Positions 56,101 through 64,000 of a stretch of DNA of 64,000 nt are shown here, piece by piece. The translations under genes were made by a program, and so were the position numbers. The stretch is from Flavobacteriales bacterium (GTDB taxonomy: Bacteria > Bacteroidota > Bacteroidia > Flavobacteriales_D > Sanyastnellaceae). Each line of letters opens with the position of its first letter. The stretch's first letter is position 1. The notes under the pieces are model-generated. The model searched no databases and was not told where the DNA came from. It was given only the letters and a program-made list of their open reading frames with translations. The stretch is taken from contig JADKIZ010000012.1 of the NCBI GenBank assembly GCA_016722445.1, positions 1 through 64,000 on the forward strand, given 5' to 3'.

Positions 56101-56287
56101 AGATCAGCAACAGAGAGAACCACCATGATTTGTAAATCACGTGTTGAGCCGAACTTGTACCATAGTCATTTTCAATGAATGTACCTACGCCAATGGCGAT
56201 GGCAAATGCGAGAATATAAACCCCGGCTGCTCGTGTATTGAATAGTGGCGCCAGTATTTTACCGACTCTCTTTAAAATTTTGATCAT
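53163..56287 (-). CDS. ccsBA: Cytochrome c maturation protein CcsBA (system II), one frame break
   Basis: One A/T run of seven (56043-56049) splits a protein of about 1040 residues; repaired, FRFRMIPQKKWALLMFHAAM is continuous. The N-terminal part is the ResB/CcsB domain (membrane spans and a large periplasmic domain). The C-terminal part is ResC/CcsA with about eight spans and the tryptophan-rich heme-handling WWD motif SWGRYWGWDAKETWALVTIL. Conserved histidines lie in neighbouring spans (LILMV..., FILHMRLIPKMYG, GLHSYAAG). System II transports heme and attaches it to CxxCH cysteines of apocytochromes, here presumably the 20- and 73-heme proteins. The fused form is usual in Bacteroidota and Epsilonproteobacteria. 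The gene faces the cytochrome cluster convergently. Confidence 0.9.
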
Positions 56288-56599
56288 AGTTATACCAACT
56301 TCGGATGATTTTTCCAGGAAGAATTTGATGAAGATCTGACGCTGGTAGTGGGTGAAATATCTTCAAAATTTCCGGTACCGAAATTATAATCACAACAAGG
56401 GAAAAGCGCATTGGTGTTGATAATTACGGGAAAACTACGACTGAATGGGAATTACTAGCGTTCGGCAGCGTTCCAACACGACAAAACTCAGATAAATTTC
56501 GAAATGTCTAATTCAGGAAATGACAGATCTAAGGAAACCATATGCAGCTTAGTTACTTGAATAGTGCATGTGAAAGTCAGTCATGTACGCGGTCCATGA
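56288..56599. other. Gene-free stretch upstream of ccsBA with near-palindrome
   Basis: AATTTCCGGTACCGAAATT (56367-56385) would be a perfect 20-base palindrome with one more G and lies about 80 bases before the ccsBA start. It may be a regulator site. No other feature is seen. Confidence 0.4.
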
Positions 56600-57267
56600 T
56601 CATGATGGCTTCTGCACCTCCACAAGCATTTTGCTGTCGAAGAGATCACCAGGAGATACCATCACTTCTTTCAGTGGGATGATTTCACCATAACGTTGTT
56701 CCATGATCCTGCGAACCTCCGGGTGACTCAAATCAAAATCGCGCAATGGGCGTGGTTCGCATAAATCCATACCCAATGTCTGATGGTAGATTTTCCACAC
56801 CAGTTCTGAGCAATAGATTTCATCATCACTCCAATTGAAAAAGATGTCATAATTTTTACCAAGCAATGAAGTCGCATAATTCCTCATGGCATCTGTTCTT
56901 TCGGTCGTAAGGATGATGTCATCTTTCAATCTTTTCGCCACATAAACTTTGTCTTCGCCTTGTTTGATCCATTCTTCCATGGGGTGATGCGCACCGGTTG
57001 AACTGCTTCATAGACCATGGTTTTACCTTGATCCATGAAAACAATACCACAATGGGTATAGATAGAATGTGTCGCAAGTTGTATCGCTTTGCCTTGTCCT
57101 GATTCATTCACCTGAAAGACGATATCTCCTGATTTGAGTTCGGAAAATTCAGGTTGGAATTTTTTGTGCTTCGTAATGAATGATTCAGCCAGGACGCGGT
57201 TTTCGGAGAAATAAACAGCAGCTGATAAGATTGAAATGGCGAGGAGCCAGAATATGCTTTTCTTCAT
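56600..57267 (-). CDS. YiiX-type NlpC/P60 papain-like enzyme, one frame break
   Basis: Adding one C (G on the plus strand) at the run 56981-56984 joins the two frames. The 222-residue protein has an N-terminal hydrophobic segment (MKKSIFWLLAISILSAAVYF), then LKSGDIVFQV, the catalytic His region SIYTHCGIVFMDQGK, and, downstream, IYCSELVWKIYHQTLG with the nucleophile Cys. This is the permuted order of YiiX/YebB-like NlpC/P60 proteins. They are thought to hydrolyse amide or acyl bonds in lipids or cell-wall material. It is exported or membrane-anchored. No operon partner is evident; it is divergent from the beta-lactamase-like gene. Confidence 0.75.
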
Positions 57268-57441
57268 GGTAGGAGAGAATGATAATGAACAGGGTAAAGT
57301 TCCAATGGAAGGAACAAAGCCTAAAACAAAAAAAAGCTAAATTCATTGTGTTGACGATGTGTGCGTGAAGAAAGAATTATTTTGAAACCACCGTTATTTT
57401 CATTGGCAACGCAGCTATTTTTATTGCCTCAAAACTGTAAA

Positions 57442-58368
57442 ATGAAAAAGAAAACATCATGGATTGCTGTGGCCTTGCTGGCGATGGCATCTTGTCAAAC
57501 TCCACAACCACCGGTTCCAGCTAGTTCTGAAGATGATACTGAAGTGTTGTCTTTACAGGACAAAGTAGAGCATCTCACTTCAACATTTCCCGGTGATATC
57601 GGTGTAGCCATCCTTGGACCTGATCACGACACAGTCTTGATTCACGGCAATAAACCATACAGGATGCAGAGCGTTGCCAAGTTTCCGCAAGCTCTGAAAT
57701 TGCTCAAACTGGTGGAGGAAGGGAAATATCCAGCAGATTTTCACCTGAAAGTGACTGAACGCGAAGTGAAACAGCGCACATTCAGCACATTGCTCAAGGA
57801 TCATCCTGATGTACCATTCGAGTTGACCATCCGCGAGGCGTTGGAGTATTCGGTTGGACAAAGTGACAATATCATCAGCAATATGATTTGCGATTTGGAT
57901 GGCGGTCCTGCAGAGGTGGAGTCATATATGCATCAACTGGGAGTAAAGGACATCGGAATCAAGTTTGATTATTGGCATCTGAATGACTCCACGTCCTTCT
58001 ACAATTGGTCTACACCGCTTGCGATGGCTAAGCTGTTGGATTTGTATGATCAGGGTAAAATTCTTTCTCCCGAAAATCACAAACTCCTGTGGCAGGTGAT
58101 GGCGAATGGACCTTCAGGTAGAAATAGGCTTCGCGGTAAACTGCCGGAAGATGTTGTTGTCGCTCATAAAACAGGGACTGGCAATACAGACGACAAGACC
58201 GGACGAATAATGGCTTTGAATGATGTCGGCATCATTGAATTACCTGACCACAGGCATATCACCGTTGCGGTGTTCGTCTCTGACGCTTTCGCCGGGGATG
58301 ATGCCACCGCGGATATCATTGCAGACATAGGCAAAACGGCTTATGATCATTACACCGTGAAAAAGTGA
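57442..58368 (+). CDS. Class A beta-lactamase-like lipoprotein lacking Glu166
   Basis: ATG 57442 gives a lipoprotein signal (MKKKTSWIAVALLAMASCQ, Cys18). The 308-residue protein has the class A fold of the CfxA/PER-like branch: S77-V-A-K80 in MQSVAKF, SDN at 141-143 (VGQSDNI) and KTG at 243-245 (AHKTGTGNTDD). In relatives the omega loop holds E-x-E-M-H before Y-x-N-W-x-T-P; here the corresponding text is FDYWHLNDSTSFYNWSTP, with no Glu at that place. Without Glu166 the enzyme should be acylated by beta-lactams but deacylate slowly, so it may be a weak hydrolase, a binder or a different esterase. No regulator gene is nearby. The upstream extension to 57361 is not needed. Confidence 0.75.
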   Translation: MKKKTSWIAVALLAMASCQTPQPPVPASSEDDTEVLSLQDKVEHLTSTFPGDIGVAILGPDHDTVLIHGNKPYRMQSVAKFPQALKLLKLVEEGKYPADFHLKVTEREVKQRTFSTLLKDHPDVPFELTIREALEYSVGQSDNIISNMICDLDGGPAEVESYMHQLGVKDIGIKFDYWHLNDSTSFYNWSTPLAMAKLLDLYDQGKILSPENHKLLWQVMANGPSGRNRLRGKLPEDVVVAHKTGTGNTDDKTGRIMALNDVGIIELPDHRHITVAVFVSDAFAGDDATADIIADIGKTAYDHYTVKK

Positions 58369-58480
58369 TTTTCGATTTTTTTGAGGCAATGATTGACATC
58401 ATATCACCATGACCCTCTGGTAGATGAGATTTTTTTGGCAGCAATGACGCACGTTTGGGCAGTTTTAACCATTGAAAATG

Positions 58481-58543
58481 TTGATCACATCAAAGGATGA
58501 GGAAAAGTAAATCTGAGTTACCCTGTCATATTGGCTACTTTTG
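58481..58543 (+). promoter_or_regulatory. Promoter region of the desaturase gene
   Basis: TACTTTTG at 58536-58543 matches the -7 box TAnnTTTG, giving a leader of about 40 bases. Upstream, TTGAT-CAC-ATCAA at 58481-58493 is a perfect dyad like an FNR/CRP-type site but with a three-base spacer; a lost base is possible given the run errors here. Confidence 0.4.
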
Positions 58544-58586
58544 TTTTGGGTATTGAAAATCTCTACCACAAACAATAAGATTAAGA

Positions 58587-59672
58587 ATGCAAATCAGATT
58601 TATCGACGATGAACAAAATGGCCAACAGTTTAATCGCGTATTAAGAGAGAGGGTAGACGCCTATTTCAAGGAAAATAAGATATCTAAATATGGTAATTCA
58701 ACCATCGTCTTGAAGACCGTGGTTTTGTTGTTGGGTTACATCGCACCTTTTGTGGTGATGATCACCATGAATTTACCGCTTTATATGAATTACATGCTCT
58801 GGTTGATCATGGGGTTCTCATTGGCGGGAATTGGCATGAGTGTGATGCACGATGCCAATCATGGGGCATATTCTTCAAATAAAGTGGTCAATTTTCTGAT
58901 GGCACACTCATTAAATCTTCTCGGTGGATGCGTATCCAACTGGAAGATTCAACACAATGTGTTGCACCATTCATTCACCAACATTCCAACTGTGGATGAT
59001 GATATTGATGACAAACTCTTTTTCCGTTTTTCACCACATGGTAAAAACAAATGGATTCTGCGGTTTCAGTATATCTATTGCTTTTTCTTCTATGGTCTCA
59101 CTTCATTGTACTGGGCGGTAGGAAAGGACTTTGTGCAGTTTTTCCTGTACAGTAAAGAACATCATATCCGTTTAAGTGGCATGAAGAAGTTTATGGCTTT
59201 CATGCAAATTTTGTTGTATAAAATCATCTACTTCGCCGTCATCCTCATCATACCAATTTTTGTATTGGGAATGGATGGTCTACACTTCTTCCTTGGTTGG
59301 TTGCTGATGCATTTTGTAGCGGGTATTATGCTTACAGTTGTCTTTCAGTTGGCTCACGTGGTGGAATCTACAGAACAACCTTTTCCAGATGATAAAGGTG
59401 TGATTCACGATGCTTGGGTGGTACATCAATTAAAAACGACATGCAATTTTTCACGTAGCAATAAATGGTTGTCATGGTATGTAGGCGGATTGAATTTTCA
59501 GGTTGAACACCATATTTTCCCGAACATTTGTCACGTGCATTATCCGCACATCGCTCCCATTGTCAAAGAAACTGCGCATGAATTTGGTGTGCCATACCTC
59601 GAGTTTGCCACATTTGGTGAAGCTTTGAGTTCGCATCTGAAGACCATGAAGAGATTTGGACATGATCTATGA
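58587..59672 (+). CDS. Membrane fatty-acid desaturase
   Basis: The 361-residue protein is an integral membrane di-iron desaturase. Its histidine boxes are HDANHGAY (about residues 90-97), HNVLHHSFTN (about 125) and QVEHHIFPNICH near the C-terminus, and it has four hydrophobic segments. The third box, with Q-V-E-H-H, is of the front-end or linoleoyl-CoA type. It introduces a double bond into an acyl chain using oxygen and an electron donor, and probably adjusts membrane fluidity. No cytochrome b5 or ferredoxin domain is attached. The start at 58587 lies about 43 bases after the -7 box. The gene is monocistronic and complete. Confidence 0.9.
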   Translation: MQIRFIDDEQNGQQFNRVLRERVDAYFKENKISKYGNSTIVLKTVVLLLGYIAPFVVMITMNLPLYMNYMLWLIMGFSLAGIGMSVMHDANHGAYSSNKVVNFLMAHSLNLLGGCVSNWKIQHNVLHHSFTNIPTVDDDIDDKLFFRFSPHGKNKWILRFQYIYCFFFYGLTSLYWAVGKDFVQFFLYSKEHHIRLSGMKKFMAFMQILLYKIIYFAVILIIPIFVLGMDGLHFFLGWLLMHFVAGIMLTVVFQLAHVVESTEQPFPDDKGVIHDAWVVHQLKTTCNFSRSNKWLSWYVGGLNFQVEHHIFPNICHVHYPHIAPIVKETAHEFGVPYLEFATFGEALSSHLKTMKRFGHDL

Positions 59673-59750
59673 GATTGTTTCGCATCATACAATGACGATG
59701 CTATTCCAACGGAGAAATTCAAAGGAAATAAACGGTCGAAGGTTCAAAGC

Positions 59751-61508
59751 TCATTTATTCTCTAAAATCTGAGACACGAGACTTTTCAGGGCAGAATAAT
59801 CACCCTTTTCAAACAAGAACAATTGTTGCATCGGAGGGATTCCACAAGTACGAGAAGTGATAACCGGAATTCCTGCCGACAATGCGCGAAGTAAGGCACG
59901 AGGCTGGTGTTCTACATAAGCAGGATACACCACGCAAGCGATCTCATCCAGTGATGGTTTTGGATGGTATGTCGCCCTCACTCCATCCCAAAAGCGGGGA
60001 TATTCCTCAGCCATACCAGTGTAAATGATTTCGAGTTGAAGTTCAAGAGCGAGTTTTTTCATTTCTATGGCTCCTTTTCTGGCCAATGCTGATGAAGGAA
60101 AAAGTATTTTTTTACCACTTGATTGTCGTGGTGAAACTGATGGCAATTTCCATTGCAGTAGGATACTTTTGTGATTGAAAATTTGAGCAATCCCAGTATG
60201 TGGTGTGATGATTTTAGATGCCCTGTTCAATGCGGCGTTTTCGATATACACAAGTTGTGATGATGCACGAAAGTCTTGCAGTGTCTTGCTTTGCGGATGA
60301 AGTGCAAAAGCAAAATCCAATTGATGTTGCAGATGTTGAATGGGTAATCTGTTCATCAATACATCCCACGTGCGACCTCCCAATTGACCTGACTTCCAAA
60401 GTCCGGGCAATAGATTTTGTGAGATGATGAGGTGTGTACAGTCAATGGGAATCATGGCTGCCATGGCTTCCGCAACATGGTGATCAGATGCTATCGATTT
60501 TTCGAAAATGTTTTCCCCTCGACTATTTGCACGCCGCATCTTTATGGCTCTGCCTAACGTTGTCGCAATGACGTGTTTTTTTACAACACCTTCTCCTGTT
60601 TGCCAGATGTACCTCGCAGGAGTTTTGATCCAAGTTGACGGTGTAATGATGAGATCACCATCCTTTAAAATTGATTGCAGATATTCTTCATATTCCGGCC
60701 ATCTTTCATCGAGTAGACAAGTTGTTTTTGCTCTGGTAATGGGTAGGGGTAATTTGCCGGGATGTTGATGACAAGCCACATTGCCGCATGAGAAACAATC
60801 ATTCAATGTTGAACTGACAAATGATGATGTTGTGACATCTGTGGTTGCATTTTTTTCCAGACCTTTGAAAGTAATGCGCAATTGATTTGAAGTGAGTTCG
60901 GCTTCAATGCGAAAATCCTGTTTGGAACTAAATCGCAAATCGATGTAATTCCATTTCACCGTAGCATCTCGTCCTTGTTCCGCGAGTGAACCTTTGATGA
61001 TTTTACTGTGTCGGTGCCTCTCATGGATTTCGAATCCTGCCTTGAGTGCAGCGTCGTAGAGCGCATTCGACACTGACAAATACCTCCGGCAATGAGTTGG
61101 TATGATGCACCCTTCACGTATTTCTCTACCCACCACAAATCCTTTGCTCCGCGCAGGTTTGCCAATATGTTTCCAAAAACTGAAGACTGCATTGGCCGGG
61201 ATTTCAATGCCATGGAGATGAATGATAGCCTTTCTCAGATTCTCAACCTTACCCGCAGTGAGCCAGCGATTCATGTCGTTGTCATCGCGATTCCACAACT
61301 CACTTTCAGAAGTAGAAAGAACTGGAGCAAGCAATAATCGATGATTCTGATCGAAGCGCTGTATGCCATCACGCACATTTTTAATCACGCGTCGTTGCGA
61401 CAGTAAAAAGGATTTTAATCTAAATGTGATCGTCCGAGTGAGACGGTGATCATCAGCAAGTGCAGCGGCCTGTGTAGTGGTTTGATATTGTTCAGAATTT
61501 TGATTCAC
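59751..61508 (-). CDS. VanW-domain and glycosyltransferase fusion, local frame slip
   Basis: The 585-residue protein has an N-terminal VanW-like domain at about 90-250: GIEIPANAVFSFWKHIGKPA, GFVVGREIREG, SNALYDAALKAGFEIHERHR and a Cys/His cluster CFSCGNVACHQHPGK. The expected A-G-G-I-C-Q-L-S-N text is scrambled to THCRRYLSVSNAL; the neighbouring frame reads LIAGGICQ, so two compensating base errors near 61085-61110 are likely. From about residue 265 on, a glycosyltransferase GT-B-like half follows (YLQSILKDGDLIITPSTWI; KKILFPSSALARKGAIEM; HQPRALLRALSAGIPVITSR). VanW-like proteins occur with cell-envelope functions, and a role in glycan synthesis is plausible. There is no signal peptide. Confidence 0.7.
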   Translation of the reverse strand: MNQNSEQYQTTTQAAALADDHRLTRTITFRLKSFLLSQRRVIKNVRDGIQRFDQNHRLLLAPVLSTSESELWNRDDNDMNRWLTAGKVENLRKAIIHLHGIEIPANAVFSFWKHIGKPARSKGFVVGREIREGCIIPTHCRRYLSVSNALYDAALKAGFEIHERHRHSKIIKGSLAEQGRDATVKWNYIDLRFSSKQDFRIEAELTSNQLRITFKGLEKNATTDVTTSSFVSSTLNDCFSCGNVACHQHPGKLPLPITRAKTTCLLDERWPEYEEYLQSILKDGDLIITPSTWIKTPARYIWQTGEGVVKKHVIATTLGRAIKMRRANSRGENIFEKSIASDHHVAEAMAAMIPIDCTHLIISQNLLPGLWKSGQLGGRTWDVLMNRLPIQHLQHQLDFAFALHPQSKTLQDFRASSQLVYIENAALNRASKIITPHTGIAQIFNHKSILLQWKLPSVSPRQSSGKKILFPSSALARKGAIEMKKLALELQLEIIYTGMAEEYPRFWDGVRATYHPKPSLDEIACVVYPAYVEHQPRALLRALSAGIPVITSRTCGIPPMQQLFLFEKGDYSALKSLVSQILENK

Positions 61509-61749
61509 CGGGTGTAAGTGATGGTTGGTGCGCCTTTGGTTATTTGTGAATGGGATGGGATAACAAATTTATCTATTAGATTTCACGAAGTGAAAGAGCC
61601 CAATGATGATTTTAAGATTCGATTGTTGATCCGCCCGATTTGATCGATATGAAATGAATGATTTTATGAAGGGTGAAATTTTTTGAATTGAAAATGAGCG
61701 TAAATGCCGATTGATCGTGGTTCATATCAACAGGAAGTTCAGTTGGTGA

Positions 61750-63027
61750 TTAGAAAACATCATACAATTTCCAATACATAAATCCGGCGATGCAACATGT
61801 GATCATCATATTCATGAGGAAAAATGCAGAAGTCGGAATGAGCCCCCAGATTTTTTTTCGTATCACCTGATAATTCAAAACAAATGCCGGAATGATCAAC
61901 AACAATGCTGCAAATGGGAGGTAACCTGCCATATTGATGAGTGAGTTTGTGCCTGTGTTATAAGGTGCCGGGAAGTAATAAATACCTTCTTGTGTTCCTA
62001 GCACATACATCTGCCAGGACATCAGCAATGCGATAACTCCAATAAGAAGTTTCAAAGAATTGTATTTGATTTTTCTCAACCCCAACAGAAAACTAATGAG
62101 CATCAAGAGTGCGATGACGAAGAATGACATGAGGAACAAAATCACGGCTGCGGATAGTTTTGGCGTATTCATGGGTGTCATGTGATTCCTGAGTTCTTCA
62201 AATTCAGGATTGGCAGGAAACAAGGCGAGTAGATCAATGCGATGATCGCCTTTTTTCAGTTCTTCATCAAGGTTAAAACTGACGCGATGGTCATAGTCGT
62301 GGTAAAAGAAGAGGTGAAGGTTATTGGACTTCAAATCCAAAATAGAAGTGAGCAATGTTCCGTCGCCAAATCTTTCGCGACATACATGCATGGTATCTGA
62401 AAGGCTCGTGCAAAATGCGAGGGTGGTATCCAGTTTATTGCGCACGAATTGACTACCATTCACATATCTCTTTTGTTGGATGGCGCTAAAATCACTTACC
62501 GTAGATGGACAAAAATTCGCTTGTACGTAACGATCATCATTACCTTCTATGAGTTCGTATGGTTCCGCAATCAAATAATGACCTGTGCGGTCGGTATATA
62601 GTAATACCTCCTGATTCAGTTCACTGCGATTGTATTGTGATAGGTAAGCTTTTACTTCGCTAACATTCTTGCAGGTATGAAGAACGTCTTGAAGAAATTG
62701 CGATCTGTTGGTTATCTTCTTTAATCCAGAAAGGTCTTTGTCTGTATGTTGTGATGGGGCGGCAAGTGTTACGAATGCAAGGCCATGCACATTCATGCCT
62801 GTTTGTGGTGCAAAATCAAAATTGCCCATGGCTCTTGCACCGGTGAAGTAAGCGCCATAACCTGAAGTTTCAAACCAAATATGTGGTTGAGTGCACCATG
62901 TATCGTAATTTGAACCGACCATGGTTTTATCACCAACGGTCAATTTATAGGCGCTGCATCCTTGAGATTTTTCATGTAAAAACAATAGGACAACTGCCAG
63001 AAGCAGGTATTTGATCTTTGGTTGCAT
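61750..63027 (-). CDS. Membrane-anchored Ntn-hydrolase (C45/choloylglycine hydrolase-like)
   Basis: The 425-residue protein starts with a signal sequence ending at G23, so that C24 of CSAYKLTVGDKTMVGSNYDT would become the N-terminal nucleophile, the hallmark of Ntn amidohydrolases; the G-x-N-Y-D motif is typical. Further matches are AMGNFDFAPQTGMNVHGLAF and LYTDRTGHYLIAEPYELIEG. After about residue 280, four or five membrane segments follow (SAAVILFLMSFFVIALLMLI; LLIGVIALLMSWQMYVLG; AALLLIIPAFVLNYQVI; FFLMNMMITCCIAGFMYW), an unusual addition to this family. It probably hydrolyses an amide such as an acyl-amino acid in the periplasm. The gene is monocistronic. Confidence 0.65.
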   Translation of the reverse strand: MQPKIKYLLLAVVLLFLHEKSQGCSAYKLTVGDKTMVGSNYDTWCTQPHIWFETSGYGAYFTGARAMGNFDFAPQTGMNVHGLAFVTLAAPSQHTDKDLSGLKKITNRSQFLQDVLHTCKNVSEVKAYLSQYNRSELNQEVLLYTDRTGHYLIAEPYELIEGNDDRYVQANFCPSTVSDFSAIQQKRYVNGSQFVRNKLDTTLAFCTSLSDTMHVCRERFGDGTLLTSILDLKSNNLHLFFYHDYDHRVSFNLDEELKKGDHRIDLLALFPANPEFEELRNHMTPMNTPKLSAAVILFLMSFFVIALLMLISFLLGLRKIKYNSLKLLIGVIALLMSWQMYVLGTQEGIYYFPAPYNTGTNSLINMAGYLPFAALLLIIPAFVLNYQVIRKKIWGLIPTSAFFLMNMMITCCIAGFMYWKLYDVF

Positions 63028-63277
63028 AAGTGGTTGGTTTCATCATTCGAACGCGCTTTGAATTCGAAATATTGTCTGAACATGAACTGGTAAAGAAAAT
63101 CAATGAGGTTAATTTTTGATTGAAAGGTAGACTTGTTTCATTTCTTTCATATCATTGATATCAGATTACGCCTTTCTATCCACTTGCTTAACGGGATAAC
63201 GGACTTCATGTTCTGGTTTTGTTTTGTGCTGGATGTTGGCAATCTGCCAAAGATTATCTAACCAAATTCTAAATTTT

Positions 63278-63757
63278 ATGAGTCAGAAAACCATTCCATT
63301 ACTTTTCTTGCTCTGTTGCAGCGGGTGGATCCGTGCGCAGCAAAGTGCGGTTTCTGCAGGTGGGAATGCCGCTGCAGCCAATGGTTCTGTGAGTTATTCC
63401 ATCGGACAAGTATGTTACATCAATGCTTCAAGTACAACTTCAAGTGTAAATCAGGGTGTACAACAACCGTATGAGTTTTTCGTGATCACATCGATTTATG
63501 TTCCGGATCCTGCGCCAGAACTTTCCGTTTATCCCAATCCAGTGCGTGATTTTGTTACATTGAATTATTCCGGTGCAATTACCGCTGGTTTGAAGTACAA
63601 CCTGTTCGACCAACTGGGCAATCTGATTGCGACACAGAGCATCACCACACCGCAAACGGAGATCCGCATGGATCAACTCGCGATGGCGAGTTATATGCTC
63701 CAAATTGTCGCAACAGACAAAACAATCAAAACATTTCAAATCATCAAGAATTTCTGA
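63278..63757 (+). CDS. Small T9SS cargo protein
   Basis: ATG 63278 starts a signal peptide (MSQKTIPLLFLLCCSGWIRA). The 159-residue protein then has a short Gly/Ala/Ser-rich segment (VSAGGNAAAANGSVSYSIG with QVCYINASSTTSSVNQGVQ) familiar from Bacteroidota secreted proteins, followed by a T9SS sorting domain: YPNPVRDFVTLNYSGAITAG, LKYNLFDQLGNLI and MASYMLQIVATDKTIKTFQI. The passenger is therefore only about 60 residues. It is followed two bases later by the next secreted protein gene, and such pairs often encode a small surface protein and a larger partner. Confidence 0.75.
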   Translation: MSQKTIPLLFLLCCSGWIRAQQSAVSAGGNAAAANGSVSYSIGQVCYINASSTTSSVNQGVQQPYEFFVITSIYVPDPAPELSVYPNPVRDFVTLNYSGAITAGLKYNLFDQLGNLIATQSITTPQTEIRMDQLAMASYMLQIVATDKTIKTFQIIKNF

Positions 63758-63759
63758 AT

Positions 63760-64000
63760 ATGAAAAAGATATTACTATTCTTTATCGTCATATTCTGCGT
63801 GGCCACAGTCTATGCACAGGCACCGCAGAAGATGAGTTACCAGGCTGTCATTAGAGATGGCAATGATGATCTCATTGCAAATGATCAGGTGGGAATGCTC
63901 GTGAGTATTCTGCAGGGATCAGCCACTGGTACTGTTGTTTTTTCAGAAACACATACACCAACAACCAATCTGAATGGCCTTGTGACTATCGAGATTGGCA
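63760..64000 (+). CDS. Secreted protein of the MSYQAVIRD type, truncated by the window end
   Basis: ATG 63760 starts MKKILLFFIVIFCVATVYAQ, a signal peptide, followed by APQKMSYQAVIRDGNDDLIA and then VGMLVSILQGSATGTVVFSE and HTPTTNLNGLVTIEIG, which runs off the end. This N-terminal module is common at the head of large Bacteroidota secreted proteins with tail-fibre or collagen-like repeats. The stop of the upstream small T9SS protein ends two bases before this start, so the two are co-transcribed. The remaining domains cannot be seen. Confidence 0.7.
   Translation, partial: MKKILLFFIVIFCVATVYAQAPQKMSYQAVIRDGNDDLIANDQVGMLVSILQGSATGTVVFSETHTPTTNLNGLVTIEIG

Noticed and set aside
1..64000. tRNA or rRNA genes
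   Set aside because: I looked for T-loop-like GGTTCGAATCC/GGTTCAAATCC patterns with matching acceptor stems and found only GTTCAA repeats and coding matches; no rRNA text is visible.

Overview
The window comes from a Bacteroidota genome, probably of the Saprospiria/Chitinophagales type. This is inferred from several lines: type IX secretion (T9SS) C-terminal sorting domains on five proteins or fragments, SprB-like and HYR repeats, start codons preceded directly by the Bacteroidetes -7 box TAnnTTTG, A-rich leaders instead of Shine-Dalgarno sites, and a fused CcsBA cytochrome c maturation protein. I see no rRNA, tRNA, IS element or CRISPR array. More than 25 single-base length errors in short homopolymers break otherwise continuous genes all along the window, including housekeeping ones. 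They look like residual long-read errors, so I describe most split frames as single genes.

Layout. (1) 1-17632 is a plus-strand defence island: a SNF2 helicase (frameshifted, and lacking helicase motifs V-VI), a HigB/HigA-ImmA toxin-antitoxin pair with its own promoter and operator, a type III-like Mod methyltransferase and Res helicase-nuclease, an AbiC-like membrane protein, a UvrD-type helicase with a nuclease-like insert, a uracil-DNA-glycosylase-superfamily protein, a DUF262/DUF1524 (GmrSD-like) nuclease, a membrane protein coupled to an ACT-like protein, and an XRE regulator behind a large dyad operator. (2) 17633-21908 holds small hypothetical genes, a strong terminator and two minus-strand genes of unknown function. 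(3) 22095-29267 holds a divergent class III nucleotide cyclase facing an operon for a FlgO/CsgG-like protein, a secreted protein, a CHASE2-like membrane sensor and a caspase-fold protease: a candidate undescribed signalling or cell-death module. (4) 29299-40200 carries secreted T9SS cargo, outer-membrane barrels, a J-domain protein and a TonB-domain protein. (5) 40673-56287 looks like an electron-transfer conduit: a b-type membrane cytochrome, a ferredoxin-flavoprotein, a 20-heme cytochrome c, a giant cytochrome in which I count 73 CxxCH motifs, an outer-membrane barrel, an OB-fold lipoprotein and the CcsBA maturation protein on the opposite strand. (6) 56600-64000 carries a YiiX-type papain-like enzyme, a class A beta-lactamase-like protein without the usual Glu166, a fatty-acid desaturase, a VanW-glycosyltransferase fusion, an Ntn-hydrolase-like membrane protein and more T9SS cargo.

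How the genes work together. In region 5 electrons could pass from an inner-membrane flavoprotein and b-cytochrome, through a lysine-rich 20-heme periplasmic carrier, to an acidic 73-heme protein associated with an outer-membrane barrel, with CcsBA attaching the hemes. This is inferred from order and composition only. Region 1 combines modification, restriction, helicase and abortive-infection-like functions, as is typical of defence islands. The 5-10 kb around the caspase and the giant cytochrome are the parts most worth following up.
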